A stretch of DNA of 35,589 nt, taken from the NCBI GenBank assembly GCA_016875095.1, contig VGSG01000043.1, positions 1 to 35,589 on the forward strand, read 5' to 3'. The notes below the pieces were generated by a model. That model had not been told where the DNA came from, did no database searches, and worked only from the letters and a program-made list of their open reading frames with translations. Both the position numbers and the translations under genes were made by a program. Source of the stretch: Deltaproteobacteria bacterium (GTDB taxonomy: Bacteria; Desulfobacterota; Desulfomonilia; Desulfomonilales; Desulfomonilaceae). Shown one piece after another: positions 16,122 to 24,143 of this stretch. The first letter of the stretch is position 1. Each line of letters opens with the position of its first letter.

Positions 16122-16991
16122 ATGATCACACCTGAGCAACATGCGTGGATTCACGCTCAAGCTTATGTCCCCGAGCACTGTGTGAACCTCATGACTCTGG
16201 TGTCTGGAGGAGAGCCGTTTCTCATAGACGACTATTTCTGTTGTCGCGCGGGCGATGCGCTCATCGTGGTGGGCTATCCCTTGGGGCGCGAGTTCGAATC
16301 TCAAGCTCTGGAGGCAGCGTTGAACCGAATGATTCAGCGCTTCAAGCCCAAGCGGCTCTCGCTGGCCGCGCCTGATACCCCGCGGTCTTTTGCGAATTCC
16401 TGTGTCGAACGAGAAACCGACCAGTACTACACCCTGGATCTGAGTACTCTGGCGATCCCCTCCGGATTGCGTCGCGCGCTGGCAAAGGCCGCGCGAAATC
16501 TGCTCATCGAGGGCGGAAATGCGCTCAGTGACGCGCATGCGGAACTCGCGCGGGAATTCGTGGGCCTGGTAAATCCGCCTGCCCGCGTGAAAGCGCTGCT
16601 TTTTAGAATGTGGGATTACGTGGGCGCTACGGATGATTCTTTGGTGTTGAGCGCGTGGGCCCATGATGGGAAATTGGCAGCGTTCTACGTAGTAGACTTT
16701 TCGGCCGCGCGTTTTTCCACGTACGTGATCGGTTGCCATTCAAAGAAGAGCTACGTGTCGGGCGCGTCGGACCTTTTGGCTTCCGAGATGATCCGCCTCA
16801 GTCGCGATGGCGGCAAGCAATACATTCATCTCGGACTCGGGGTGAACCAGGGCATTCGCCGTTTCAAGGAGAAATGGGGCGGCGCGCCTTCCATGAATTA
16901 TGTGATGTGCGAGTTCTTGGTAAGAAGACCGTCCTTCTTGGGGGCCATAGTCGGGTACACGGTCCATGAGACTGAAAGCGGAAAATGGTGA
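16122..16991 (+). CDS. GNAT/FemAB-fold acyltransferase-like protein (paralogue 2)
   Basis: This 289-residue protein is a clear paralogue of the one encoded at 14969-15796. Shared features are the N-terminal QAYVPEHCVNL segment, a central helical part, YVSGASDLLASEMI, and HLGLGVNQGIRRFKEKWGGAP near the end. The same acyl-CoA N-acyltransferase fold is inferred and the substrates are unknown. ATG 16122 is chosen because paralogue 1 starts at the matching point; the Shine-Dalgarno is poor (GGGTGGCGCA). Its stop overlaps the start of the TraB/GumN gene by 7 bp, so the two are translationally coupled. The inverted arrangement around 15797-16121 suggests an old inverted duplication. Confidence 0.78.
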   Translation: MITPEQHAWIHAQAYVPEHCVNLMTLVSGGEPFLIDDYFCCRAGDALIVVGYPLGREFESQALEAALNRMIQRFKPKRLSLAAPDTPRSFANSCVERETDQYYTLDLSTLAIPSGLRRALAKAARNLLIEGGNALSDAHAELAREFVGLVNPPARVKALLFRMWDYVGATDDSLVLSAWAHDGKLAAFYVVDFSAARFSTYVIGCHSKKSYVSGASDLLASEMIRLSRDGGKQYIHLGLGVNQGIRRFKEKWGGAPSMNYVMCEFLVRRPSFLGAIVGYTVHETESGKW

Positions 16992-17827
16992 TGTTGCTCT
17001 TCAGGAGACTGTGGGAACGAGAACTTCGAATGATATGGCGTCTGGAAAAGAACGGCCGGACGTCTTTCATCGTGGGAACAGCCCATTTCTTCCCGTACAG
17101 TTTTCGGACTTCCCTGTCACGGCTCCTGGAAGAAACACGAGTGGCGTTGTTCGAGGGACCGTTGGACGAAGAGAACATGGAAAAGGTGCGCACCGCGGGA
17201 ATCGGCTCCGGAAATTCGGAAGAACTCCTGGCACAGTTTGACGATCGCATCATACGCCGAATCGCTGATGTGCTGGCCCCCGAAGCGAGTCAGCGTAGAT
17301 CGGATATGGGCCTTCAGTTCTTCACCCCTGCGCCCAGAGACACCGTCTTTTCCGTCCTCGAAGGCATGAGCCCGTGGATGGCTTTCTTCGCGCTCCATTC
17401 GCGATTCCTTCGGAAAAACGGGTGGAAATACTCCGTTGATATGGAGGCGTACCGCATCGCTCAAGAGATGGGAAAGCGTATCGTTTTCCTGGAAACAATA
17501 GAGGAACAGATACAAGTTCTGGGCAGCCTTTCGCAGAAAAAGATCGTGGATTTCATTTCCCGCATGGACCAGTGGAATTCGTACACCCGACGCTTTGTGA
17601 AATGGTATCTGGCAGGGGATACGGATAAGATCTTTTCAAACCCATACGGCTTTCCTACCCGCGATCCCGGAATAATAGACCGACGTGATGATATCTTCTT
17701 TGAGCGAATGCTCAGCCACATGGAGGAAGGAAACGCTGCGGCCTTCGTGGGTGCGCCGCACCTGGCCAGGCTCACGACCATGTTCGCGGAGTCAGGATTT
17801 AGCGTGTCGAGAGAAGTTCCACGATAA
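16985..17827 (+). CDS. TraB/GumN (Tiki-like) family protein
   Basis: This 280-residue protein carries the family's two GX2H motifs, GTAH near the start (His34) and GAPH near the end (His259). It also has the acidic segment LFEGPLD (about residues 56-62) and the typical DMEAYRIAQEMGKRIVFLET in the middle. Animal Tiki homologues are metal-dependent proteases, while bacterial GumN/TraB members are mostly uncharacterised. The usual signal peptide of periplasmic GumN proteins is absent: the N-terminus is charged (RRLWERELR), so it may be cytoplasmic. The gene overlaps the upstream acyltransferase-like gene (ATGGTGA), implying coupled synthesis. A protease or hydrolase acting on the product of the neighbouring enzymes is possible. 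Confidence 0.82.
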   Translation: MVMLLFRRLWERELRMIWRLEKNGRTSFIVGTAHFFPYSFRTSLSRLLEETRVALFEGPLDEENMEKVRTAGIGSGNSEELLAQFDDRIIRRIADVLAPEASQRRSDMGLQFFTPAPRDTVFSVLEGMSPWMAFFALHSRFLRKNGWKYSVDMEAYRIAQEMGKRIVFLETIEEQIQVLGSLSQKKIVDFISRMDQWNSYTRRFVKWYLAGDTDKIFSNPYGFPTRDPGIIDRRDDIFFERMLSHMEEGNAAAFVGAPHLARLTTMFAESGFSVSREVPR

Positions 17828-17901
17828 GGGCCGGCGAAACCGTCGAAAAAGAACTTGCGTCACGCGCAGGCTCGGCAGTAGGATTCGCGTTTGTAATACC
17901 T

Positions 17902-17920
17902 CCCTAACCACGAGTTAGGG
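17902..17920. repeat. Perfect 7-bp hairpin upstream of the small exported protein
   Basis: CCCTAAC (17902-17908) and GTTAGGG (17914-17920) enclose a 5-nt loop, 36 bp before ATG 17956. There is no T-run, so an operator or leader hairpin is more likely than a terminator. A further GGTTAG follows at 17924-17929. Confidence 0.4.
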
Positions 17921-17955
17921 CATGGTTAGTTGTCCCTCGATTGAGGAGGCATCTG

Positions 17956-18153
17956 ATGAAGAAGATCATGGCGCTGGTTGTTTTATTGGCATTCGTGCTC
18001 GCGGTCCCCATGACTATGGCTGCGGAGAAGAAAGCTTCGACCGCCGCCAAGGTCAAGTGCTGCATCAAAGGCGACTGCAAAGAGATGACGAAGGCCGAGT
18101 GCTCGAAAGCCAAAGGCAAAGTGGTCACGGATTGCAAGAAGTGCAAGAAGTGA
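17956..18153 (+). CDS. Small exported Cys-rich basic protein
   Basis: This 65-residue precursor has a classic Sec signal peptide (KKIMALVVLLAFVLAVPMTMAA, cleavage likely after about residue 22). The mature part of about 43 residues is lysine-rich. It holds six cysteines in the order CC, C, C, then C and C two residues apart near the C-terminus. The function is unknown; metal binding or a small secreted peptide are options. GAGGAGG about 7 nt before ATG 17956 decides the start over one at 17941. It is 128 bp after the TraB/GumN gene on the same strand. It is not obviously related in cysteine spacing to the Cys-rich protein at 12678-13043. Confidence 0.75.
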   Translation: MKKIMALVVLLAFVLAVPMTMAAEKKASTAAKVKCCIKGDCKEMTKAECSKAKGKVVTDCKKCKK

Positions 18154-19197
18154 TTTCGCCTTCCCCTTTCTTCGACCCTGATATCTGCTGATTGATCTTG
18201 GGTGAGCCGCCCGCGCGTGGTTATTGCGCGATTCAGGGCGGCTCTCCCGCTGCCGGGACCAACCATACCAAGCCCCACATCACCTTCTCCTAATCGTCGC
18301 CAACCCGCGGCGCGCCGGCTCCCTTGCGCGGTCCAGCGCGTCCTGACCGGACACGGTTGCGCTTCTTTGGACCTCTGTTCGGCGTGCGCTTCTTCAAGCC
18401 TTTCCTCCGCGAAACCGTATTGTCGACTGGATCGACGCGGCCCGTCCTCGAGGGCGCTCGACCGGGATGGAAACACGAATTCCAGGTTACGCCGGCGCAG
18501 CCGGCTTACGAAACCGACATGCGCGCGACAGGACGACTTCCGCGCTCGGGTGACAAGAGAGACGCGCGCAAAATGGTGGCTCGCGCGGCAAATGGAGCTC
18601 CGGCCACATCAAGATCAAGCGCATTCGCTGCAACATCGCTCCGCATCCCCGCGGTTCCGCGGCGATCTTTCGACCGGGCTTGCCCCTGATCTCCGCGCGG
18701 GCCTTGGTACCCGGCGGGGGTTGGGGTCTGCTTGAGTATTGGGTGGAGCTGTTGTTTGGGGGCGATTGGGAGATGGGAAAAAATACCTGGACATTATTTG
18801 TCGATTGGGTTAATTTAACTAATTAGGTTTCCACAACGGCTCCTGGAAGCCTTTTGATTCTTGACCGAGCATTCGTACAGACCCAGAGTATCGTCGGCCT
18901 CGTAGCGAGCAGCAAGTCCTGAGGTCCTTGGGCAGAGGATGTTATGCGCCCGCGGTTTCGCTCGTCTCAGCACACGGGCACGCCATCAGCCAAGAGGATT
19001 TTCAATGGAACTGCGATATCGCCGCGTACAGCGCAGGTCTTTCTGAAGGAAAGGTCTGATTCCGGGAGACACGGGCGCTTGCGCGGGCTTCCGTAAGGGC
19101 GAGTGTGTCAAGAGGCCGTGTTCGTTGTGGGGCATCGTTTTTCTTATGTTTGACGCGCCGTCCGGTCAGGCGGTTCTGAATCGAAAGGAGAGAGAGC
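18154..19197. other. About 1 kb without a credible gene
   Basis: Open frames here (for example 18202-18735 plus and the minus frame ending at 17904) translate to low-complexity Arg/Pro/Ser-rich sequence without protein-like features. Most of 18200-18720 is GC-rich. It gives way to an AT-rich block (about 18776-18832) that includes the dyad GTTAA-T-TTAAC (18809-18819). The leader of the TSUP gene lies at the right end. No transposase remnant, tRNA or known riboswitch was recognised. It could be decayed coding DNA or a long regulatory/RNA region. Confidence 0.4.
18204..18244 (+). terminator. Long GC-rich hairpin after the small exported protein gene
   Basis: GAGCCGCCC (18204-18212) pairs perfectly with GGGCGGCTC (18236-18244), and an inner CGCGC/GCGCG pair (18212-18216, 18226-18230) can extend the structure. 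It lies 50 bp after the stop at 18153. No T-run follows, so it is terminator-like rather than a textbook intrinsic terminator. Confidence 0.45.
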
Positions 19198-20361
19198 ATG
19201 AACAGACGTTGGATGGTTGTGTTGGCAGTGGCCCTCATGGCGGCTTTTGCCACGGCAATGATGGCTTCCCCGGTACAGGCGGGTAAACTGGAGGAGGCGA
19301 TCGCGAAGACTCCCGCAGGGACCGGAAAGGGTCAGATCGACTCGAAAGCAGCTCCTGGGTTCATGGGGATCCCCGGGGCGCCCAAGCCCAACCTCCTGCT
19401 CGCGGTAATTTGGGGCATCTGGGTCGGATGGATTTTTTCAACTGTTGGCGCCTTTGGGGGCATCATGGCCGGTGTCGGCCACATAACGGTTTTCGGCCTC
19501 GCGGATTATGGGAGGACGTTCAAAGACACGAGTCCGGTGCTCAACAAGCTGCTGACCGACTCCATCCGAACGAGCAACCAGTATTTAGTCGGTCTGTCCT
19601 CGCTCATCTCCTCGCTCACCTATTACCGGATGGGCCGATTGGTTTTGCCGTTGGGTCTCTTTTTGGCCGGCGGCGGGATTGCCGGAGCATATATTATCCC
19701 GGTTCTGACCGCGGGCAAGATCAATCTGAGCGCCTATATCGGCTACTTTGGCATCATCGTGCTGGTCATCGGTTGCTTTCTCTTCTACGAAACCACCGAG
19801 GCGGGACAAAAGAGCAAGAAGGCTGCAAAAGAAGCGGCCGCGGCATTTGAACGGGAGCACATAAAGAAAGCTGCGGGCGAAAAAACTGATGAGGCGGCCC
19901 GGGGCGTCCATGTGACCCATTGGGGCGTATCCCGCATTAAGTTCACGTTCTACGGTGTGGAGTTTTCCTTCAACCCCATCTGGCCGATTATCGGGGGTTT
20001 CGTAATTGCGGCGATTTCCTCCTTTATCGGTGTGGGAGGCGGTTTCTTGTACGTGCCTTTCCTGACGTCCGTCGCGGGCTTACCGATGTACGTCGTTGCC
20101 GGGACGTCCGCTATGGCTGTCTTCGTCAGCATGGTTACGTCGATCTTTTCGTTCATGTTCGTCAAAGGCGTTCCCGTGGACCTATATTTCATCGGCGTGG
20201 AACTCATAGGAATCCTTGTGGGTTCAATCGTCGGTCCCATGACGTCCAGATATATTCCGGACGTCTGGTTGAAGCGGATCTTCGTGGTGCTCGCGGTTTA
20301 CGTGGGTGTGGGATATACGACAAAGGGTTTTCTCGGTTATTCGATCTTCCCGGGCATGTAA
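19198..20361 (+). CDS. TSUP (TauE/SafE) family membrane transporter with N-terminal signal
   Basis: This 387-residue membrane protein is of the TSUP family (sulfite/sulfoacetate exporter type). The two characteristic half-repeats are visible: AVIWGIWVGWIFSTVGAFGGIMAGVG (about 65-90) and GGFVIAAISSFIGVGGGFLYVPF (about 262-285). Unusually, it starts with a signal-peptide-like segment ending in SPVQA (residue 28), then about 30 polar residues. It also has a long charged cytosolic or periplasmic loop (about 200-240). AAAGGAG precedes ATG 19198. Being upstream of sulfur-type redox genes, it may export or import a sulfur oxyanion such as sulfite or thiosulfate. The exact substrate cannot be told from sequence. 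Confidence 0.85.
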   Translation: MNRRWMVVLAVALMAAFATAMMASPVQAGKLEEAIAKTPAGTGKGQIDSKAAPGFMGIPGAPKPNLLLAVIWGIWVGWIFSTVGAFGGIMAGVGHITVFGLADYGRTFKDTSPVLNKLLTDSIRTSNQYLVGLSSLISSLTYYRMGRLVLPLGLFLAGGGIAGAYIIPVLTAGKINLSAYIGYFGIIVLVIGCFLFYETTEAGQKSKKAAKEAAAAFEREHIKKAAGEKTDEAARGVHVTHWGVSRIKFTFYGVEFSFNPIWPIIGGFVIAAISSFIGVGGGFLYVPFLTSVAGLPMYVVAGTSAMAVFVSMVTSIFSFMFVKGVPVDLYFIGVELIGILVGSIVGPMTSRYIPDVWLKRIFVVLAVYVGVGYTTKGFLGYSIFPGM

Positions 20362-20396
20362 TCGAACACATGCTTGGGTGATGACTCTTTTGAACA

Positions 20397-20418
20397 GGGG
20401 CCGGCGACAACCGGCCCC
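20397..20418 (+). terminator. Strong 8-bp GC hairpin after the TSUP gene
   Basis: GGGGCCGG (20397-20404) and CCGGCCCC (20411-20418) form a perfect stem with a 6-nt loop, 36 bp after the TSUP stop. No T-run follows, so it may attenuate or protect the message rather than fully terminate it before the next gene at 20451. Confidence 0.5.
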
Positions 20419-20450
20419 ATAATCGGTCGTGTGAAGTTCGCGCCGTGGAA

Positions 20451-21050
20451 ATGCACCCCGCGTACCTTCTTATGGATCCTTACCTGATCTGGCTGTACCG
20501 GATCACGGGGCACGCTTTTGCGGATTTCATGCTAGGGACTTTTCTCCTGGCTTTCATCGCGCTGGTAATCGGAGAACTCACAATTTCTGTGGTCTTCCTT
20601 ATCATCAAGAAGCGTATCGATAAGGTCACCGACGAAGTTATTCGCTATCAGAACCTATCGATGGACGCGGTGCAAGCCGGCGAAAAGGACGCGTACAATG
20701 CCGCGAATAAGCTTGCCAACGATGCGTTCGGGAAGTCGTTTTTCATGCAGATTGCGCTTTCAGCGGCCTTCCTTTGGCCGATTCCCTTTGCATTGACATG
20801 GATGCAGTATCGATTTGGAGAGGTGGAGTTTCCGATCCTCTTCTCCGAACATTCACTCGGTTTTCCTGCTGTTTTCATTGCGCTGTACGCGGCCGCGTAT
20901 TTGATGTTCCGGCGGGTCAAATACAAGATCCCTTATTTCAAGAGGATAAAGGCGATCCTCGATTCGTACGACCTTCGATCTCGCAAGATAAAAACCCTGG
21001 CGGATCTGAATACAAGCGCAGGAGAGCAGAAGGTTCCCGGAAAGCAATAA
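20451..21050 (+). CDS. Three-helix membrane protein of unknown function
   Basis: This protein of about 199 residues has one N-terminal membrane helix (FMLGTFLLAFIALVIGELTISVVFLI). A charged, probably helical segment follows (MDAVQAGEKDAYNAANKLANDAFGKSF). Two further helices come next (MQIALSAAFLWPIPFALTW and GFPAVFIALYAAAYLMF), then a basic cytosolic tail. No cofactor ligand pattern is seen. The layout is reminiscent of small Oxa1-superfamily/DUF106-like proteins, but only in topology. The start is uncertain: GTG 20445, ATG 20451 and ATG 20472 are all in frame and none has a good Shine-Dalgarno. It lies between the TSUP gene and the molybdoenzyme and may serve either. Confidence 0.65.
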   Translation: MHPAYLLMDPYLIWLYRITGHAFADFMLGTFLLAFIALVIGELTISVVFLIIKKRIDKVTDEVIRYQNLSMDAVQAGEKDAYNAANKLANDAFGKSFFMQIALSAAFLWPIPFALTWMQYRFGEVEFPILFSEHSLGFPAVFIALYAAAYLMFRRVKYKIPYFKRIKAILDSYDLRSRKIKTLADLNTSAGEQKVPGKQ

Positions 21051-21167
21051 ATCGACTCTTTGGATACGGGCGAGCGCGGGACTGATGCGCGCCGCGGAAC
21101 TCCGCCCGAGTTCACCATGGTAAGCGTTTGTCACAAACCCCTTGAGATGCGGTGAGGTGTTTCGACA

Positions 21168-23255
21168 ATGGAAACGAAAGCATACAGCCAGTGTGAGATG
21201 TGCTCCGCACGCTGTCCCATAGAAGTGACGTTGGACGATGGAGTCGTCTCGACCATATTCGGCAATCCGGCTGTCGGCTCCATAGGGACTCGGCTCTGCG
21301 CAAAAGGCGCTGCGGCAAAATGGTTCCTCAACGACACGGAGAAGCCGACCCGCCCCCAGATTCGAGTCGGCTCCCGGGGAGAAGGTCAATGGCGTGACGC
21401 AAGCTGGAACGAGGCGTACGACTATGTGGCCGACAGATTGAAGGCCATCGCCGAGAAATGGGGCGCTCAGAGTATCCTGGTCGGCTATCGTGGCAGCCTG
21501 AATAACGAGTTTGTTAAGGCATTCGCCCGCGGACTGGGCACGCCCAACGACTTCACGCACAACAGCGTATGCCCCCTCTCCTTGCACACCGCGTGTCAGG
21601 CGACCCTGGGCGTGGGACGAAAGGCGCTCGGTTTCGACATTGAGAATTCGGAATACGTGGTCCTTTACGGTCGAAACATCTATGAGTCTCTGACCGTCGC
21701 CGAAGTGAACCAATTGATGGCCGCAATGGACAACGGAGTGAAAATCGTCACCATCGACCCTCGCGCCTCAAAGACCGCGGTCAGGTCCTACTACTGGGTA
21801 AAGATCAGGCCGGGTGGGGACTGGGCCTTTAATCTGGCGCTCATGAACGAGATCATCAAGAGCAACCTGTTCGACGAGCATTTCGTGCAGACGTGGGTCA
21901 AGGATTTTGATGCGCTGCGCAATTATGTGGAGCCGTACACGCCGGAGTGGGCCGAAAAAGAGACCGACGTGGAAGCTGCCACGATTCGCCGGCTTGTCAG
22001 GGAATTCGGCGAAGCCAAACCCAAGGTGATTTTCCACATCGGTTGGTTTGCAGCCCGGTATTTGAGCGAATTCCACATGAGACGGTCCATTCTCTTTTTG
22101 AACGCTTTGATGGGGAGTTATGAGGTGGAGGGCGGGCTCTTCTTCAAGAAAGGCCTTACGGACGTCGGCCGAAAAGGACTCAAGGAGCTTGATTCGACCT
22201 TGGATGCGCCCAAAGGGGACCGGTTCGACGGTATCGGCCCCGGCAAGAAGTTTCCCATCGTGGACAAGGGCCAGGGTATTGCGCATATGCTCGTGGAAGC
22301 CGCGGAAACCGAGCAGCCCTATCCGGTGAAGGCTTTGATCATCTATCGATTCGACCCGCTGTATTCAACTCCCGACACAAACGCATTGATCCAGGCGTTG
22401 AACAAATTCGAGTTGGTCGTGGCCATTGATGTGAACTGGAGTAATACCGCATGGTATGCTGACGTGGTATTGCCCGAATCCCATTTTCTGGAGCGCGGGG
22501 ACCCCATCCAGGAGCGCAAAGGGCTCAAGCCGATCCTGGCCCTGAGGCGGACGGTTTTGCCCGCACGGTTTGATACGCAGCCCGCGTGGCGAATTTTCAA
22601 AGAGCTGGCCAATCGGCTGGGTTTCGGCGACAAGTTCTTCTACAAAGACATCGATGAATACAATGAGTGGAAGCTCTCTGAGGCCGGAATCGAACTTTCC
22701 CAGTTCGGCAAGACCGGCGTGGTCAACCTGGCAAAGGAGAAGATCTGGTACGACCGCGACACAGGTCTTAAGATCAAGACGCCGTCCAAGAAGATCGAAG
22801 TGATCTCCGCCAAGATGGAAGGAGCCGGGTTGCCGTCGCTTCCGCCGTACGAACCCCTCCAGGTTCCCGAAGGCAAGCTGCGGCTCATCATCGGCAGAAA
22901 CGCGCTCTACACTCAGGGCTCCCTGAGCAACAACAAGTACATAAAAGAAGTGCTCCCCAACCATCCCATCTGGATCAACAAGAAGGCCGCGGAATCTCTG
23001 GGAATCAATGATGGGGACCTGGTGCTGGTTTCCAGCGACACGGGATCGGGGACGACCGTTGCTTACACCACGGACGCGATTCACCCGGAAGCCGTGTACT
23101 TGCCTCACGCGTTCGGCAAGCGGGCCAAAGCGCAGCGTTACGCCTACTCAGTCGGCTTGAGCGACGCAGAGCTGCAAAACTTTGCAACAGACTACGTGGG
23201 TGGCAGCGCGGCCATGCAAGAGTGCTTCGTCACCGTGGAGAAGATATCGAAATAA
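21168..23255 (+). CDS. PhsA/PsrA-like molybdopterin oxidoreductase without Tat signal
   Basis: This 695-residue catalytic subunit is of the DMSO-reductase superfamily. The N-terminal [4Fe-4S] site is Cys9, Cys12, Cys16 and Cys44 (CX2CX3CX27C). The segment GTPNDFTHNSVCP matches the thiosulfate/polysulfide reductase branch and presents Cys135 as the probable Mo (or W) ligand. Other bis-MGD segments include VVLYGRNIYES, VTIDPRASKT, and the C-terminal dinucleotide-binding domain (LRLIIGRNALYTQGS onward). The chain begins directly at the cluster, and an in-frame stop 15 bp upstream rules out a Tat signal. It should therefore be cytoplasmic, unlike standard PhsA/PsrA. GAGGTG precedes ATG 21168. It is probably partnered by the next two genes. 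Confidence 0.88.
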   Translation: METKAYSQCEMCSARCPIEVTLDDGVVSTIFGNPAVGSIGTRLCAKGAAAKWFLNDTEKPTRPQIRVGSRGEGQWRDASWNEAYDYVADRLKAIAEKWGAQSILVGYRGSLNNEFVKAFARGLGTPNDFTHNSVCPLSLHTACQATLGVGRKALGFDIENSEYVVLYGRNIYESLTVAEVNQLMAAMDNGVKIVTIDPRASKTAVRSYYWVKIRPGGDWAFNLALMNEIIKSNLFDEHFVQTWVKDFDALRNYVEPYTPEWAEKETDVEAATIRRLVREFGEAKPKVIFHIGWFAARYLSEFHMRRSILFLNALMGSYEVEGGLFFKKGLTDVGRKGLKELDSTLDAPKGDRFDGIGPGKKFPIVDKGQGIAHMLVEAAETEQPYPVKALIIYRFDPLYSTPDTNALIQALNKFELVVAIDVNWSNTAWYADVVLPESHFLERGDPIQERKGLKPILALRRTVLPARFDTQPAWRIFKELANRLGFGDKFFYKDIDEYNEWKLSEAGIELSQFGKTGVVNLAKEKIWYDRDTGLKIKTPSKKIEVISAKMEGAGLPSLPPYEPLQVPEGKLRLIIGRNALYTQGSLSNNKYIKEVLPNHPIWINKKAAESLGINDGDLVLVSSDTGSGTTVAYTTDAIHPEAVYLPHAFGKRAKAQRYAYSVGLSDAELQNFATDYVGGSAAMQECFVTVEKISK

Positions 23256-23351
23256 CGAAGCCCCCGAGTGCCCGTTTATGGCGCCTTCCGGCGGAAAGTC
23301 GCGGATTCTTCAGCGACGTTTCATACAATGGGTTCAAACGGTCAGCTATTG

Positions 23352-23379
23352 CGCCCCGGCTCGCACGAATCGCGGGGCG
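23352..23379. repeat. 7-bp inverted repeat before the ferredoxin subunit
   Basis: CGCCCCG (23352-23358) and CGGGGCG (23373-23379) enclose 14 nt, 25 bp before ATG 23404. It may tune the ratio of the catalytic and ferredoxin subunits. A smaller dyad TTCCG-G-CGGAA lies about 60 bp further upstream in the same gap. Confidence 0.35.
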
Positions 23380-23403
23380 TGCTCAAGATAAACGGAGGCA
23401 ATC

Positions 23404-23979
23404 ATGTCGGTATTCCCACACCTCACTCCCGTGGAAGAAGGAAACTTGAATCGTCTGCACCTGTACCATGATTCCGAACGGTGCATTGGGTGCTACAGTT
23501 GTGAGCTTCATTGCAAGATGAAGAACAACCTGCCCATTGGGCCGAGACTATGCAGAATCATCGAGATCGGTCCTCGGGTAAGGAGTAGCATCCTTCGTAT
23601 GGACTACCATTTCCTCCCCTGTTTCCACTGCGAGAATCCGTTCTGCGCGCACGTTTGCCCCACCGGCGCGATTCAAAAGCGGGCCAAGGACGGCATTGTC
23701 TTCGTGGACCAGGGTTTGTGTATCGGCTGCAAGTGCTGCATAGCCGCGTGTCCGTGGGGAGTGCCCCAGTGGAACCCTGAAACCGGCAAGGTCGTCAAGT
23801 GCGACTATTGCATGGATCGAGTGGATCGCGGCCTGAAGCCGGCGTGCGTTACCGGATGTCTGACCCAATGTCTGCACTTCGGCCCTGTGCATCAGGCGTC
23901 AGACCTCCTGAGAAAGAGGTATGCGGAATCCTTGGAAATGACAGGAAGAGCAACCGGCAGAGTCACAAGAGCCTTGTGA
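23404..23979 (+). CDS. Four-cluster ferredoxin subunit (PhsB/PsrB/DmsB type)
   Basis: This 191-residue electron-transfer subunit has cysteine groups for four [4Fe-4S] clusters in family order. They are Cys27-Cys30-Cys33-Cys37 (CIGCYSCELHC), CFHCENPFCAHVCP, CIGCKCCIAACPWGVP, and CDYCMDRVDRGLKPACVTGC. It should carry electrons to or from the molybdoenzyme encoded just upstream. No signal peptide is present, and the usual PsrC/NrfD membrane subunit is absent nearby, so quinol coupling is not supported. GGAGG precedes ATG 23404. The next gene supplies a likely NAD(P)H-oxidising partner, so the three proteins probably form a soluble complex. Confidence 0.92.
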   Translation: MSVFPHLTPVEEGNLNRLHLYHDSERCIGCYSCELHCKMKNNLPIGPRLCRIIEIGPRVRSSILRMDYHFLPCFHCENPFCAHVCPTGAIQKRAKDGIVFVDQGLCIGCKCCIAACPWGVPQWNPETGKVVKCDYCMDRVDRGLKPACVTGCLTQCLHFGPVHQASDLLRKRYAESLEMTGRATGRVTRAL

Positions 23980-24143
23980 TTGAACAGACTGAGGATAGCC
24001 CACCATCGGGCCGATCCCAGGAGAGGTTGCCAGCGGGTCACGCAAGGAAAGACACCTATCCTACCAACCGTAAATCCCCATAGACGATGGCCCGCTGTGA
24101 CCTCAGTTTGAGATCTAAAATACGACCTGCTTCGGAGCCGAAG

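Noticed and set aside
17904-18735. Open frames on both strands around the small exported protein and beyond
   Set aside because: Translations are Arg/Pro/Ser-rich and low in hydrophobic periodicity; the minus frame is antisense to the signal-peptide gene.
21051-21167. Missed Tat signal peptide ahead of the molybdoenzyme
   Set aside because: An in-frame TGA lies at 21153-21155, only 15 bp upstream of ATG 21168, so no extension is possible unless there is a sequencing frameshift.
20853-21713. 286-codon minus-strand frame
   Set aside because: Antisense to the membrane-protein gene and the molybdoenzyme; no recognisable motif.
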